Source: Rhodothermales bacterium (GTDB taxonomy: Bacteria > Bacteroidota > Rhodothermia > Rhodothermales > UBA10348). From it: a stretch of DNA of 45,903 nucleotides. Below are positions 34,957 through 44,386 of the stretch, piece after piece (position 1 is the first letter of the stretch; the number at the start of each line of letters is the position of its first letter). Under the pieces are notes generated by a model. That model saw only the letters and a program-made list of their open reading frames with translations, was not told where the DNA came from and ran no database searches. Both the position numbers and the translations under genes were made by a program. Location of the stretch: the NCBI GenBank assembly GCA_024711125.1, contig JANJTM010000056.1, positions 1-45,903 on the forward strand, written 5' to 3'.

Positions 34957-36987
34957 ATGTCCGAAGCAAGGAATCCCTCCCCCAGGTCAGCCGACGCCCA
35001 GCGCGCCACCGACGCCCTGGCCGTCAATACGCTCCGTTTTCTCGCGATCGACGCCGTTCAGGAGGCGAACAGCGGCCACCCCGGCATGCCGATGGGAGCC
35101 GCCGCCATGGCCTGGACCGTGTGGAGCCGGCATCTCAAGCACGACCCGCAGGCGCCGCAGTGGTTCGACCGCGACCGGTTCGTGCTGTCGGCGGGTCACG
35201 GGTCGATGCTGCTCTACGGCCTGCTGCACCTTTTCGGATACGAGGTGGGTCTCGGTGACCTCCGCCGTTTCCGCCAGTGGGGTAGCATCACGCCGGGGCA
35301 CCCGGAATCGGGCCTGACCCCGGGTGTCGAGACCACGACCGGTCCGCTCGGACAGGGTTTTGCCAACGGAGTCGGGTTCGCCGTCGCCGAGCGTCTGCTC
35401 GCCGCGCGGTTCAACCGCCCTGGATTCGCGGTCGTGGACCACTACACGTACGGCATCGTCTCGGACGGTGACCTGATGGAGGGCATCAGCCACGAGGCCG
35501 CGTCGCTCGCGGGACACCTCGGGCTCGGCAAGCTGATCTACCTCTACGACGACAACGGCATCACGATCGACGGACCGACGAGCCTGGCGTTCAGCGAGGA
35601 TATTCCGACCCGGTTCGCATCGTACGGTTGGCACGTGGTCCGCGTCGAGGACGGGAACGACGTCGACGCGATCGACGAAGCGATCGGGGAGGCCCGGGCC
35701 GAGCATACGCGCCCGTCCCTGATCGTCGTAAAGACGCACATCGGGTTCGGAAGCCCGAACAAGCAGGACACGTCGGGTGTGCACGGTTCGCCGCTCGGCC
35801 CGGACGAAGTGGCACGCACCCGCGAAAACCTCGGATGGGACCTTCCACCGTTCGACGTGCCGCTCGACGTGTACGGCGCGGCCAGGGATGTCGCCCTGCG
35901 ATCCGGGGGCGAGCGGGTCGCGTGGGCCGACCTCCTGATCCGCTACGAGCGGGAGCACCCCGAGACCGCCGACGAATTCGCCCGCTGGAGGTCGGGCGAG
36001 CTTCCGAAGGGATGGGCCGAGGCCCTGCCGACGTTCGTCGCGGGCGACGATATGGCGACGCGCCAGGCGAGCGGAAAGGTGCTCGCGGCGGTTTCCCCGG
36101 TCATAGGGCAGCTGGTGGGCGGATCGGCCGATCTCACCCCCTCGAACAATACGCTCGTCAAGGGCGCCGAAGCCCACGGACGCGATCGGCCGGACGGCCG
36201 GTACTTCCACTTCGGCATCCGGGAGCACGCCATGGCGGCGATCTGCAACGGCCTTGCCCTCCACGGGGGACTTCGACCGTTCTGCAGCACGTTCCTCGTG
36301 TTTTCCGACTACATGCGGCCGTCGGTCCGCCTGTCGGCGCTGATGCACCAACCGGTCATCTACGTCTTCACGCACGACTCGATCGGCGTCGGGGAGGACG
36401 GACCCACGCACCAGCCCGTCGAGCACTACGCGGCCCTGCGCGCGATCCCGGGCCTCGTATTTCTCCGTCCGGCCGACGCCGCCGAGACGGCGGCCGCGTG
36501 GCGCATCGCGCTGGAGCGGTGCTCCGGCCCCACGGCCCTCGCCCTTACGCGCCAGAAACTGCCGCAGTCGGCCGAAACGGCCACGCAAGCCGCCGAGGGC
36601 GTACCCCGAGGCGCGTACGTCGTACGCGACGGGGGCGCGCATCCGGAGGTCATCCTCCTCGCGAGCGGAAGCGAGTTGCACGTCGTGATGGCCGCCGCCG
36701 ATCGGCTGGCCGAGGAGGGTCGTCGCGTGCGGGTGGTCAGTGTCCCCTCGTGGGAACTGTTCGCCGAACAGTCCGCCGAATACCGGAACGCCGTGCTGCC
36801 CCCGTCCGTGCGTCGCCGCGTAGCGGTCGAAGCCGGAATCCGGCAGGGATGGGAACGGTGGGTCGGCGACGAAGGCCGGATCGTGGCGCTGGACCGCTAC
36901 GGGGCGTCGGCGCCCGCCGAAGTGCTGTTCGAGAAATTCGGATTCACGCCCGAGCACGTTGCCGATGTCGCGCGATCCCTCTTCTGA
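34957..36987 (+). CDS. tkt: Transketolase
   Basis: The product has 676 residues, full length for the family. The N-terminal thiamine-diphosphate domain shows [52 protein letters not shown] and the metal-binding [24 protein letters not shown] continues it. The pyrimidine domain has HFGIREHAM and [18 protein letters not shown]; the C-terminal domain follows. It transfers two-carbon units in the non-oxidative pentose phosphate pathway and provides erythrose-4-phosphate for the shikimate path that feeds the trp genes. The start ATG at 34957 lies just downstream of a good promoter. The stop is overlapped for 23 bp by the short twin-arginine ORF. Confidence 0.96.
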   Translation: MSEARNPSPRSADAQRATDALAVNTLRFLAIDAVQEANSGHPGMPMGAAAMAWTVWSRHLKHDPQAPQWFDRDRFVLSAGHGSMLLYGLLHLFGYEVGLGDLRRFRQWGSITPGHPESGLTPGVETTTGPLGQGFANGVGFAVAERLLAARFNRPGFAVVDHYTYGIVSDGDLMEGISHEAASLAGHLGLGKLIYLYDDNGITIDGPTSLAFSEDIPTRFASYGWHVVRVEDGNDVDAIDEAIGEARAEHTRPSLIVVKTHIGFGSPNKQDTSGVHGSPLGPDEVARTRENLGWDLPPFDVPLDVYGAARDVALRSGGERVAWADLLIRYEREHPETADEFARWRSGELPKGWAEALPTFVAGDDMATRQASGKVLAAVSPVIGQLVGGSADLTPSNNTLVKGAEAHGRDRPDGRYFHFGIREHAMAAICNGLALHGGLRPFCSTFLVFSDYMRPSVRLSALMHQPVIYVFTHDSIGVGEDGPTHQPVEHYAALRAIPGLVFLRPADAAETAAAWRIALERCSGPTALALTRQKLPQSAETATQAAEGVPRGAYVVRDGGAHPEVILLASGSELHVVMAAADRLAEEGRRVRVVSVPSWELFAEQSAEYRNAVLPPSVRRRVAVEAGIRQGWERWVGDEGRIVALDRYGASAPAEVLFEKFGFTPEHVADVARSLF

Positions 36988-37246
36988 TCCCGGGGACCTG
37001 ACGCGCCGCCGGTTCCTGGCCGCGGTAGGCGCTGCGCTGCCGGCCGCCGCGCTGCCCGGTGCCGCGCTGTCGTCGCATTCGGCCGACCGGTTTGCCGGGG
37101 CGCTGGCCGAACGGGCGGGCGATCCGTCCCTGCTGACGGTCGAAGCCATCCGTGCCGCCGAGATCGTGGCAGGCGTGACGTTCACCGTCGCCCGGGCGTG
37201 GCAGGAAGCGACCCCGTTCCACCGGATGAGGCCGCCGATCCGGTGA
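36965..37246 (+). pseudogene. Short twin-arginine signal ORF, likely remnant of an amidase
   Basis: The ORF has 93 codons. It starts with a Tat-type signal (LTRRRFLAAVGAALPAAALPG), followed by SADRFAGALAERAGD and SLLTVEAIRAAEIVAGVTFT. The last segment resembles the helix before the catalytic core of Tat-exported amidase-signature enzymes as I recall them. The sequence then breaks into VARAWQEATPFHRMRPPIR and stops, and no Ser-Ser-Lys amidase core follows. The most likely reading is that the gene was truncated by deletion, leaving the 5' end. Alternatives are a genuine small Tat-exported protein, or a leader fused by frameshift to the next gene. It overlaps tkt by 23 bp, and its TGA overlaps the GTG of the receptor gene. 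Confidence 0.5.
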
Positions 37247-38121
37247 GCACCCCCCGCATCGTTTCGCTCGTACCCGGTGCGACCGCCTGGCTGGCCGCCG
37301 TCGGGGCCGCCGACCTGCTCGTCGGCGGCACGGCGGTCTGCGGCGCGCGCTCGGGACGATCGGACCTGCCGGTGGTTACCCGCGATGGCTGGCAGCCGGC
37401 CCCGTCGCGCGCGCTCGTGGCGGGTGATCCGGCGAATCGTGTCGTTGCAGCGGACCTGGAGGAGGCCTTGCTGGACTCGCTCGAGCCGGACCTCGTGATC
37501 GTGAACTCCTGGGACGAGGCGTGGGACCGTTCGCCGGCCGGTGAACGCGAGGTCGTGGACTGGAGCGCCCGCACCTACCGCGACGTGCTCGAATTCGTGC
37601 TGCGCATCGGCAGGCGCATCGGGCGCATGCCGGAGGCCATGCGAGGACTGGGCGACCGGGAAGCCGAACTGCGCGCATGGCGGGGTCGGATCGGAATCCA
37701 CCGGAGGGCGCCGGACGAGCGGTTGTTGCGCACGGTGGTCCTGACCTCCCTGGATCCGCCGGTGCTCGCCGCCGGTTGGATGAACGAACTGGTGGACCGG
37801 GCGGCGCTCGTGCTTGCCGGGCCCGATTCCGGCGAGCCCGCGGTCGCGACCGACTGGCCGTCCGTGGCGGCGCGCGACCCCGCAATCGTGCTCGTCGCGC
37901 TTCCGGGCGCCGGGCTCCCCGAAATGGTCGACGCCGTGCGCGCGCACGGCGCTCCGGTTCTCGTTCCCGATCCCGGGCGACGAGTGGTCTGCCTCGACCC
38001 GGCGGGACGGCTCGACGAGCCGGGCCCGGGGCTGCACGAGACCATCGTGGACCTGGCCGCCTTCGCCTGGCGTCTCGACGGGCGGGAAACGCGGGCGAGG
38101 GTTTGCGAACTAACTTCCTGA
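37243..38121 (+). CDS. BtuF-like helical-backbone metal/cobalamin receptor
   Basis: The product has 292 residues from the GTG at 37243, which overlaps the stop of the preceding ORF. RIVSLVPGATAWLAAVGAADLLVGG and DLPVVTR match the start of periplasmic metal/corrin-binding proteins (BtuF/FhuD type), and the long central helix (TYRDVLEFVLRIGRRIGRM) matches their rigid backbone helix. DPAIVLVALPGAGLPEMVD and the end GPGLHETIVDLAAFAW fit the C-lobe. The CGARSG segment stands where HECDYP lies in common relatives. It has no signal peptide of its own, so it is either cytoplasmic, as some relatives appear to be, or the real N-terminus lies in the adjoining Tat ORF. No transporter subunits are adjacent. 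Confidence 0.7.
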   Translation: MSTPRIVSLVPGATAWLAAVGAADLLVGGTAVCGARSGRSDLPVVTRDGWQPAPSRALVAGDPANRVVAADLEEALLDSLEPDLVIVNSWDEAWDRSPAGEREVVDWSARTYRDVLEFVLRIGRRIGRMPEAMRGLGDREAELRAWRGRIGIHRRAPDERLLRTVVLTSLDPPVLAAGWMNELVDRAALVLAGPDSGEPAVATDWPSVAARDPAIVLVALPGAGLPEMVDAVRAHGAPVLVPDPGRRVVCLDPAGRLDEPGPGLHETIVDLAAFAWRLDGRETRARVCELTS

Positions 38122-38167
38122 AATCGCCGCCCATCCCCGGACCTGCAACCACCCCTTCCTTACACCC

Positions 38168-38527
38168 ATGCACATCACTGTCTACCAGCTCATCCACGTC
38201 ATCGGAATCGCGCTCGTCGTACAGGCGCTGGGCGCCGCGGTCGTACTCGCCGGCAGCGACCGGGCGGCACGGTGGTACCGCGCCTCGATGATCGGACACG
38301 GTATCGGCACCTTCCTGATCCTGCTCGCCGGGTTCGGCATGCTGGCGCGCCTGGAGATCACGGGGGCGTTCCCGGGCTGGGTCTGGGTCAAGCTGGGCAT
38401 CTGGGTGATCGTCGCCGCGCTGCCGTTCCTGCTCCGGCGGCGCCCGAACCTCGCTTCGGCCGCGTGGGCGCTGACGCTCGTGCTGGTCGCGGCGGCCGCC
38501 ACGATGGCCATCTTCAAGCCGCTCTGA
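38168..38527 (+). CDS. Small four-helix integral membrane protein
   Basis: The product has 119 residues with four predicted membrane helices (about 5-28, 41-61, 70-87 and 96-115) and little else. A short motif YQLIHVIGIALVVQALGAA opens the protein and a His is placed in HGIGTFLIL. The pattern recalls small SirB/DUF2269-like membrane proteins, but I cannot assign a family. It follows the receptor gene after 46 bp and precedes the DinB-like gene by 4 bp, so it is co-transcribed at least with the latter. The ATG at 38168 is the first in-frame start. Confidence 0.75.
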   Translation: MHITVYQLIHVIGIALVVQALGAAVVLAGSDRAARWYRASMIGHGIGTFLILLAGFGMLARLEITGAFPGWVWVKLGIWVIVAALPFLLRRRPNLASAAWALTLVLVAAAATMAIFKPL

Positions 38528-38531
38528 GCCC

Positions 38532-39062
38532 ATGGACGCCGACGCCTTCCGCTATCCGGTGGGCCGCCTCCAGGCGGTCGCCACTCCCGGCCGCGACCTC
38601 GTCGCAGCCTGCGTGCGCGACATCGCCGCGCTGCCCGACGCGCTCGAATCGGCCGTCGCGGGACTCGACGACGCGGCACTCGACACGCCGTACCGCGACG
38701 GGGGCTGGACGCTGCGGCAGGTCGTGCACCACCTGGCCGACAGCCACTCCCACGCGTCCATCCGCTTCCGATTCGCGCTGACCGCGGATACCCCGCCGGT
38801 CCTGGCCTACGACGAGAACGCGTGGGCCCGTCTCCCGGACGCGTCCGCCGGCCCCGTGGCCCCCTCGCTGGCCATCGTGCGAGGGGTTCACGCCCGATGG
38901 GTCGCCCTGCTCGCCGGCGTGCCGGACGATTGGACGAACCGGGCGCTGGTACACCCCGAGCGGGGGCGCATCGACCTGGGTTTCATGATCCAGTTGTACG
39001 CCTGGCACGGTCGGCATCACGTGGCGCACATCACCCGGGCCCGCGAGCGGCTCGGTTTCTGA
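38532..39062 (+). CDS. DinB/YfiT-like putative metal-dependent hydrolase
   Basis: The product has 176 residues. The DinB/YfiT helical-bundle signatures are GGWTLRQVVHHLADSHSHA (first metal His) and the C-terminal YAWHGRHHVAHITRARERLG (further His ligands). The YRDGGWT part and the LAYDENAWARL stretch are characteristic of the YfiT/BstA branch, related to bacillithiol transferases. Together with ypdA this may point to bacillithiol-dependent detoxification, although they are 24 kb apart. It starts 4 bp after the membrane gene, and its end is 5 bp from the end of the convergent TonB receptor. Confidence 0.87.
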   Translation: MDADAFRYPVGRLQAVATPGRDLVAACVRDIAALPDALESAVAGLDDAALDTPYRDGGWTLRQVVHHLADSHSHASIRFRFALTADTPPVLAYDENAWARLPDASAGPVAPSLAIVRGVHARWVALLAGVPDDWTNRALVHPERGRIDLGFMIQLYAWHGRHHVAHITRARERLGF

Positions 39063-39067
39063 ACGCC

Positions 39068-41326
39068 TCAGAAGCGGGCCGCGACCTGGACCGTGAATCG
39101 GCGCGTGGCGGCGAGGTACGCCGGGCGTTCGGCGTAGTAGTAGTCGAAGGCGTTCTGGACCAGCACGGCGGCGCGCCAGGTGCCTCCGTTCCAGCCCGCC
39201 CGAAAATCCACGACCCGGATCGGAACCAGCAGGTCGGCGTCCGGCACGAACCGGGCGAAGTCCGTATCGACGCGTTCGGCCGCGCTCATCAGCCGGGCAT
39301 CGGCACCGACCTCCCACGGACCGGTGACGCGCACGTCGAGCGACGCCGTGAACTGGTGGCGCGAGCGGAACGCGAGGGCTTCACCCAGCGAAAGGTCGTC
39401 GGCGTCCAGCCAGGTATAGCCGAGCCGAAGCAGGTCGCCCCGGTCCTCGCGGCGCACGTCGGCCGACGCCTCGAATCCCCGGATGCGCGCGCGCGTCAGG
39501 TTCACGAACTGGAACGCCCGAACGCGCGTCTCGAGACGCGGCTCGATCAGGTCCCAGTACTCGTTCCAGAACGCGGCCGCATCGACCTCCACCGACCAGG
39601 CGCCCGCGACCACCCGCGTGGTCCGGAACCCGGTCTCGTACGATACCGAGCGCTCCGGTCGCAGCGTCGGGTTGCGCACGATGGGGAAGAAGTCGCGGTT
39701 GTCGGTGAAGCGCTCGGCCAGGCTCGGAACCCGGAATCCGTGGCCGTACGCGAGGCGCAGCGTTCCCTGCGGCAGCACGCGCCAGGTAACGCCGAGCTTC
39801 GGGCTCATGCGCTCGACGGCATTGGCCTCGTCCACGTCGTAGCGGTCGTACCGCAGGCCGGCGGTCGTGCGCACGGTCGACGACACGTCCTGCTCCCACT
39901 GTCCGAAGACCGCGGTTTCGGGTTGTCCCCCGGTGTCGTCCCCGTTCTCGGTCACGTAGAACGTCGACCGCGTGGCCAACGCGTCCCGGGCGGCGCCGAA
40001 CGTGGCTTCGCTTCCGCGGGCGGGCGACCAGTTGGCCTGGACTTCCCCCCCGTACCGGAAGCCAAGGGTGCCCTTGGAGGCCGGTTCGGGCTTGCCGGTC
40101 AGGTCGTTGATGGGCCGGATGACCGTTCCGAAGAGCCTTCCCTTCACCGTGTAGGCGAAGCGGCCCGACGTGACGTGGGTAACGGTCGGAAGCACGCTCA
40201 CCTGGTTTCCGAACACGTCGTTCGACCCGGTGGGCGCGGCGCCGTCGGGAGGGGCGATGGCCAGGCTTCCCGGATTCAGCGGGTCGCGGGCTCCGTTCCA
40301 GAACAGGAAATTGTCCTTTTCCCTCACGAGAAGGCCGACGAGCAGCGAGGCGCGCACCGCCATCGACGGGTTCCAGGCCAATTTTCCGTAGCCGGTGACC
40401 ATGCGGGAACGCGAGTAGTTCAGGTAGCCCTCGTCCTGCCGCGCCGACAGGTTGACCCAGGCGCCCGCGACCCGCGAGAGTCGCCGGGCGTGGGCGATCG
40501 AAACCCCGGAAAAGACACGGTAGCGGTCGGCGCCGTCCCATCCGGCGCGCCAGACCTCGTAGCGCACCGGGTCCCACGCGCCGGCGTACGTCCGCACCTC
40601 GGTCTCCGGCTCTTCCGGGATGGGCTTCGTGATCACGTTCACGACACCGCCGAGGGCTCCGCTCCCGTAGAGTGCCGAACCGGGCCCCTTGAGTACCTCG
40701 ATACGCTCGATCCGTCCGAACGGCAGGGCGTCGAAGGCGACGCCGTCGGTGTCCGGCGTGAGGATCGGCATGCCGTCCAGCAGCATCAGGACCCGGCTTC
40801 CGGTGTTGTAGGCGAAGCCCGACGAGCCGCGGACGTTGACCTGGTTTTCCTGCAGGTGCACCCCGGGTATCGCGCGAAGGGCGTCGTCCAGCGAGATCAC
40901 GTTGCGCCGGTCCAGGTCCCGCGGCGAGAGGACGGCGACGCTCGCGGGCACGTCGACCGCGGCCTGTGCACGCCGTGAGGCCGTCACGACGACCTCGCCC
41001 TGGACCACGATGTCCTCTTCGAGCGCGAAATCCACCCGCATCCCGCTGCCGGCGACGAGGGTCACCGGGCGTTCTTCCGACCGGAAACCCACGGCCGACG
41101 CCACGATGATCCATGGCCCCGGCTCGACGCGCGGGATCTCGTAGGACCCGTCCTCGGCCGTGGCGGTGCCCGTCAGAGTGCCCTTGAGCACGACGTTCAC
41201 GCCGGGCAGCGGCTCGCCCCGCGAGTCCGTCACCGTGCCGTACACGCGCGCGACCTGCGCCGTCGCCGGCACGGCGACGGCGGTCAGCACCGCCACGAGG
41301 AGGAATCGGCTCGCGGAACGTTTCAC
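39068..41326 (-). CDS. TonB-dependent outer-membrane receptor (second)
   Basis: The product has 752 residues from a GTG: signal peptide (1-22, ending VAVPATA), a CarboxypepD-regulatory-like domain (about 26-105: VTDSRGEPLPGVNVVLKGTL, then VASAVGFRSEERPV), a plug (about 110-230: VVVTASRRAQAAVDVPASV, NVRGSSGFAYNTGSRVLML, LKGPGSALYGSGALGG) and a barrel ending in Phe. The intact plug with a TonB-box-like region and YGSGALGGVVNVI is closest to receptors for siderophores, haem or cobalamin, not to SusC. The ligand is therefore more likely a metal complex, which is inference. It starts one base after a small lipoprotein gene (TGACGTG). A cobalamin/metal receptor-like gene lies close by at 37243-38121. 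Confidence 0.9.
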   Translation of the reverse strand: MKRSASRFLLVAVLTAVAVPATAQVARVYGTVTDSRGEPLPGVNVVLKGTLTGTATAEDGSYEIPRVEPGPWIIVASAVGFRSEERPVTLVAGSGMRVDFALEEDIVVQGEVVVTASRRAQAAVDVPASVAVLSPRDLDRRNVISLDDALRAIPGVHLQENQVNVRGSSGFAYNTGSRVLMLLDGMPILTPDTDGVAFDALPFGRIERIEVLKGPGSALYGSGALGGVVNVITKPIPEEPETEVRTYAGAWDPVRYEVWRAGWDGADRYRVFSGVSIAHARRLSRVAGAWVNLSARQDEGYLNYSRSRMVTGYGKLAWNPSMAVRASLLVGLLVREKDNFLFWNGARDPLNPGSLAIAPPDGAAPTGSNDVFGNQVSVLPTVTHVTSGRFAYTVKGRLFGTVIRPINDLTGKPEPASKGTLGFRYGGEVQANWSPARGSEATFGAARDALATRSTFYVTENGDDTGGQPETAVFGQWEQDVSSTVRTTAGLRYDRYDVDEANAVERMSPKLGVTWRVLPQGTLRLAYGHGFRVPSLAERFTDNRDFFPIVRNPTLRPERSVSYETGFRTTRVVAGAWSVEVDAAAFWNEYWDLIEPRLETRVRAFQFVNLTRARIRGFEASADVRREDRGDLLRLGYTWLDADDLSLGEALAFRSRHQFTASLDVRVTGPWEVGADARLMSAAERVDTDFARFVPDADLLVPIRVVDFRAGWNGGTWRAAVLVQNAFDYYYAERPAYLAATRRFTVQVAARF

Positions 41327-41327
41327 G

Positions 41328-41813
41328 TCAGTCGAGCGGAGGGGGGAAGGGGGGCAGGTTCCGGAAGTCGACGTCCACCTCGACCTGCGTCGTGCGGTCC
41401 GATTCGACCGCGAACAGGCCGCCGTCGGCCTCCACGAGCCCGACGGGCTTCCACGACAGGATGTTCGGGGTGAACTGCCACGCCACGCCCGAATAGACGA
41501 AGAGGCCGGGCGCCACGTCGTCGATGACGAACGTATCGGCGTCAACCCCGTAGTCGAGACCGCCCGAGATCGCCATCAGGTTCAGCTGGAGGAAATCGGC
41601 GGTGTCGCGGGGGACGAACCGCATGGCGACGAAGCGCAGGTCGTGCACCTCGGAACGGGGCGGCCATTCCCCGCTGTAGCGCACGATTCCGCGGATCGAT
41701 CCCGGAACTTCCGGTTCCGGCGGCGCGAGCCCGTGGTCGCACGCCGCGAGCAGCCCGGTCGTTGCCAGGGCGCCGAGAAGCGATGCGAAGAGACGGGAAC
41801 CGACGTGGGACAT
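41328..41813 (-). CDS. Small lipoprotein encoded before a TonB receptor
   Basis: The product has 161 residues with a lipobox (GLLAAC, Cys25). The body has GSIRGIVRYSGEWPPRSEVHDLRFVAM, a beta-rich carboxypeptidase-regulatory/transthyretin-like opening, then FVIDDVAPGLFVYSGVAWQ, and ends DVDFRNLPPFPPPLD. I do not recognise a named family. The gene lies one base before the TonB receptor on the same strand, so it is probably a surface partner in the same uptake unit, located at the outer membrane. The ATG at 41813 opens the signal peptide; about 250 bp separate it from the divergent queA gene. Confidence 0.75.
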   Translation of the reverse strand: MSHVGSRLFASLLGALATTGLLAACDHGLAPPEPEVPGSIRGIVRYSGEWPPRSEVHDLRFVAMRFVPRDTADFLQLNLMAISGGLDYGVDADTFVIDDVAPGLFVYSGVAWQFTPNILSWKPVGLVEADGGLFAVESDRTTQVEVDVDFRNLPPFPPPLD

Positions 41814-41955
41814 GGGCGGCGGCGGGAAGGCCGGAACGGGTCGTCCGGAAGCGCTTCGCGCGGCGCTTCCGGGTTCGGGGCGCCGAGCGGGTACACCTCC
41901 GTGCGCAACGTAGGCGACCGCCCGATGGCGGTCAAGACACCGGTGGGCCCCCCTG

Positions 41956-41987
41956 TTTGGCGTCGGCCAGGAACCGAAGTATATTTT
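41956..41987 (+). promoter_or_regulatory. Bacteroidota-type promoter for queA operon
   Basis: TTTG (41956-41959), a 20-bp spacer and TATATTTT (41980-41987) fit the -33 TTTG / -7 TAnnTTTG consensus in all but the last base. It is 76 bp before the queA ATG and sits within a local AT-rich patch that stands out in the high-GC sequence. It lies in the 250-bp gap 41814-42063; in the rest of this gap I see nothing else. Confidence 0.6.
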
Positions 41988-42063
41988 CACCCGGAAATCG
42001 AAATCACGGCACAATCGAACGGCGGCCCGTGAGCCGCTACGGGATGCAGGGAAGGCAATCGCG

Positions 42064-43116
42064 ATGTCGATGAAGCTGTCTGATTTCGAGTTCGAGTACC
42101 CGCGCTCGTTGATCGCGCGGTACCCGGTGGAGCCCCGCGACCAGTCGCGGCTCATGGTGCTGGACCGTTCGCGCGGCACGATCGAGCACCGGGTGTTCAC
42201 CGAAGTCGTCGAGTTCTTCGAACCGGGCGACGCGCTGGTCGTGAACAATACGAAGGTGTTCCCCGCCCGCCTGTTCGGGAACAAGGAGAAGACCGGGGCG
42301 CGCATCGAGGTGTTCCTGCTGCGCGAACTGAACGCCGAGAGCCGGCTGTGGGACGTCATCGTCGATCCGGCCCGCAAGATCCGCATCGGCAACAAGCTGT
42401 ACTTCGACAACGGGCTCGTGGCCGAGGTCATCGACAACACGACCTCGCGGGGGCGCACGATCCGGTTCGTGTTCGACGGCGAGAACGAGGATCTCTATCG
42501 CCAGATCGACGAAATCGGCGAAACCCCGATTCCGCCCTACCTGAAGCGCGACGTCGAGCCCGAGGACCGCATGCGGTACCAGACCATCTTCGCCGAGGAG
42601 CGCGGAGCGGTCGCGGCACCGACGGCCGGGCTCCACTTCACGCCGGCCGTCATGCGGGCGCTCGAGAAGAAGGGCGTGGTAACCGCGCCGGTGACGCTTC
42701 ACGTCGGCCTCGGTACGTTCCGCCCGGTGGAGGTCGAGGACCTCACGAAGCATCGCATGGACTCGGAATTCTACGACGTGTCGAGCGAGACCGCCGACAC
42801 GGTCAACCGGGCCCTCGCGTCGAACAGGAACTCGGTCACCGCGGTCGGAACGACCGTGGTGCGCGCGATCGAATCGAGCCTCAACGCTTCGCACCAGCTG
42901 AAGGCACACCGCGGATGGACCGACAAGTTCATCTATCCGCCGTACGATTTCCGCATTACCGAGCGGCTGCTCACGAACTTCCACATGCCGCGGTCCACGC
43001 TCCTCATGCTCGTCTCGGCGTTCGCCGGGTACGATTTCGTGATGGAAGCGTACCGTGAGGCGATACGCGAGGAATATCGCCTGTTCTCGTTCGGCGACGC
43101 GATGCTGATCCTCTGA
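42064..43116 (+). CDS. queA: S-adenosylmethionine:tRNA ribosyltransferase-isomerase QueA
   Basis: The product has 350 residues. [100 protein letters not shown] and [19 protein letters not shown] (read in separate blocks through 42070-43050) are the conserved QueA segments. It adds the cyclopentene ring precursor to preQ1 at tRNA position 34 in queuosine synthesis; tRNA-Tyr(GUA), one of its targets, is encoded 2.2 kb downstream. It leads an operon with ispD (22 bp gap), ispF and dedA. The ATG at 42064 is used; ATG at 42070 is a possible alternative. Confidence 0.96.
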   Translation: MSMKLSDFEFEYPRSLIARYPVEPRDQSRLMVLDRSRGTIEHRVFTEVVEFFEPGDALVVNNTKVFPARLFGNKEKTGARIEVFLLRELNAESRLWDVIVDPARKIRIGNKLYFDNGLVAEVIDNTTSRGRTIRFVFDGENEDLYRQIDEIGETPIPPYLKRDVEPEDRMRYQTIFAEERGAVAAPTAGLHFTPAVMRALEKKGVVTAPVTLHVGLGTFRPVEVEDLTKHRMDSEFYDVSSETADTVNRALASNRNSVTAVGTTVVRAIESSLNASHQLKAHRGWTDKFIYPPYDFRITERLLTNFHMPRSTLLMLVSAFAGYDFVMEAYREAIREEYRLFSFGDAMLIL

Positions 43117-43138
43117 TCGCGCCGCCCGTCCATCCCCG

Positions 43139-43903
43139 ATGCCGATGGCGAAGACGGCCGATCCCAAAGGCGAGGTCGCGGTACTCGTACCGGCGGCAGG
43201 AAGCGGGCGCCGGCTCGGAGGCCCGCGCAAACAGTTCCGCGAACTGGGCGGAAAACCGGTACTCGTCCAGACCCTGTTCGTTTTCGAGCGGCACCCTTCC
43301 GTACAGCACATCATCGTGGCCACCCCGGCCGAGGCCGTCCGGCCGCTGCGCCAGGAGTTGCGGCGCGTCGGCGTGACGAAGCTGAGGGCCGTCGTGCCCG
43401 GGGGTGAAACCCGCCAGGAGTCGGTTCTCGCCGCGTTGGAGGCCGTTCCCGAGGACGTGGACGTCATCCTGGTCCACGACGCCGTCCGACCGTTCGTGCG
43501 CCTCTCGCTCGTGACGGACGTCATCGAGGCCGCGCGGGCCCACGGCGCCGCCGCACCGGCCGTGCCCGTCGCCGATACGCTGCGGCGCGCCACCGACGGG
43601 TGGTTCGGCGAGACCGTGGCGCGGGACGGGCTCTGGCGCATGCAGACCCCGCAGGCCTTTCGCCGGGAGTGGCTGTACGAGGCGCACGGTCGGGCCCGGG
43701 AGGACGAAATCGACGCGACCGACGACGTGGAACTCGTGCGCAGGCTCGGGCTCGATGTCGTGCTCGTCGCCGGATCCGAGGACAATTCGAAGATCACCAC
43801 GCCCGACGATTGGGAGCGTGCCACCTCGTTCTGGCCGATCTGGGAGGGCATCCTGCGCCTCGACGACCCGGATCGGCACGTCGTGAGCCACCCCGGAGGT
43901 TGA
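43139..43903 (+). CDS. ispD: 2-C-methyl-D-erythritol 4-phosphate cytidylyltransferase
   Basis: The product has 254 residues. The nucleotide-binding loop VPAAGSGRRLGGPRKQF, PGGETRQESVLAAL, ILVHDAVRPFV, VPVADTLRRA, QTPQAFRREWL and DATDDVELVRRLG are characteristic. It attaches CMP to methylerythritol phosphate in the MEP isoprenoid pathway. It begins at 43139, with a second ATG at 43145, and is followed by ispF after 2 bp, a common pairing. The C-terminal tail of about 25 residues (SFWPIWEGILRLDDPDR) is longer than in E. coli IspD. Confidence 0.95.
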   Translation: MPMAKTADPKGEVAVLVPAAGSGRRLGGPRKQFRELGGKPVLVQTLFVFERHPSVQHIIVATPAEAVRPLRQELRRVGVTKLRAVVPGGETRQESVLAALEAVPEDVDVILVHDAVRPFVRLSLVTDVIEAARAHGAAAPAVPVADTLRRATDGWFGETVARDGLWRMQTPQAFRREWLYEAHGRAREDEIDATDDVELVRRLGLDVVLVAGSEDNSKITTPDDWERATSFWPIWEGILRLDDPDRHVVSHPGG

Positions 43904-43905
43904 CC

Positions 43906-44385
43906 GTGCGCATCGGATTCGGATACGACGTCCACCGTTTCGCCGAAGGCCGTCCGCTCGTCCTGGGCGGGGTCGTCATCCCGTCCGGCCGCGGGCTCGA
44001 CGGCCACAGCGACGCCGACGTGCTCCTGCACGCGATTGCAGACGCGGTGCTCGGGGCGCTCGCCCTCGGCGACATCGGGTCGCACTTTCCGGACACCGAT
44101 CCGGCCTGGAAGGGAGCGGATTCGGTTCGTCTGCTGGAGGCCGTCGTGGCTCTCGCCGGGGACCGGGGATGGGCGGTCTCGAACGTGGACGCCACGCTGG
44201 TCATGGAGGCTCCGAAGATCCGTCCGTGGGTCGACGCGATGCGGGAGCGTACGGCCGAGGCGCTCGGGGTGGCCACCGGCGAGGTGTCCATCAAGGCCAC
44301 CACGTCTGAGCGCATGGGATTCGTCGGGACCGGAGAGGGAGCCGCGGCGTATGCCGTCGTCCTGTTGCACCGTTCAAACGGCTGA
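43906..44385 (+). CDS. ispF: 2-C-methyl-D-erythritol 2,4-cyclodiphosphate synthase
   Basis: The product has 159 residues from a GTG at 43906, the usual length. GYDVHRF holds the metal ligands Asp and His; LDGHSDADVLLHAIADAVLGALALGDIG (read as two parts) holds the third ligand; HFPDTDP, KATTSERMGFVG and EGAAAYAVVLL follow. It cyclises the CDP-ME phosphate in the MEP pathway. GGAGG lies 8 nt before the GTG, inside the end of ispD, and is the best Shine-Dalgarno match I noticed in the window; it decides this start. The stop is followed after 1 bp by dedA. Confidence 0.95.
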   Translation: MRIGFGYDVHRFAEGRPLVLGGVVIPSGRGLDGHSDADVLLHAIADAVLGALALGDIGSHFPDTDPAWKGADSVRLLEAVVALAGDRGWAVSNVDATLVMEAPKIRPWVDAMRERTAEALGVATGEVSIKATTSERMGFVGTGEGAAAYAVVLLHRSNG

Positions 44386-44386
44386 C

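Noticed and set aside
36988-37242. N-terminal extension of the receptor in its own frame up to the tkt stop
   Set aside because: The frame is open but the translation is Arg/Gly-rich without helical pattern; the overlapping frame with the Tat signal is more protein-like.
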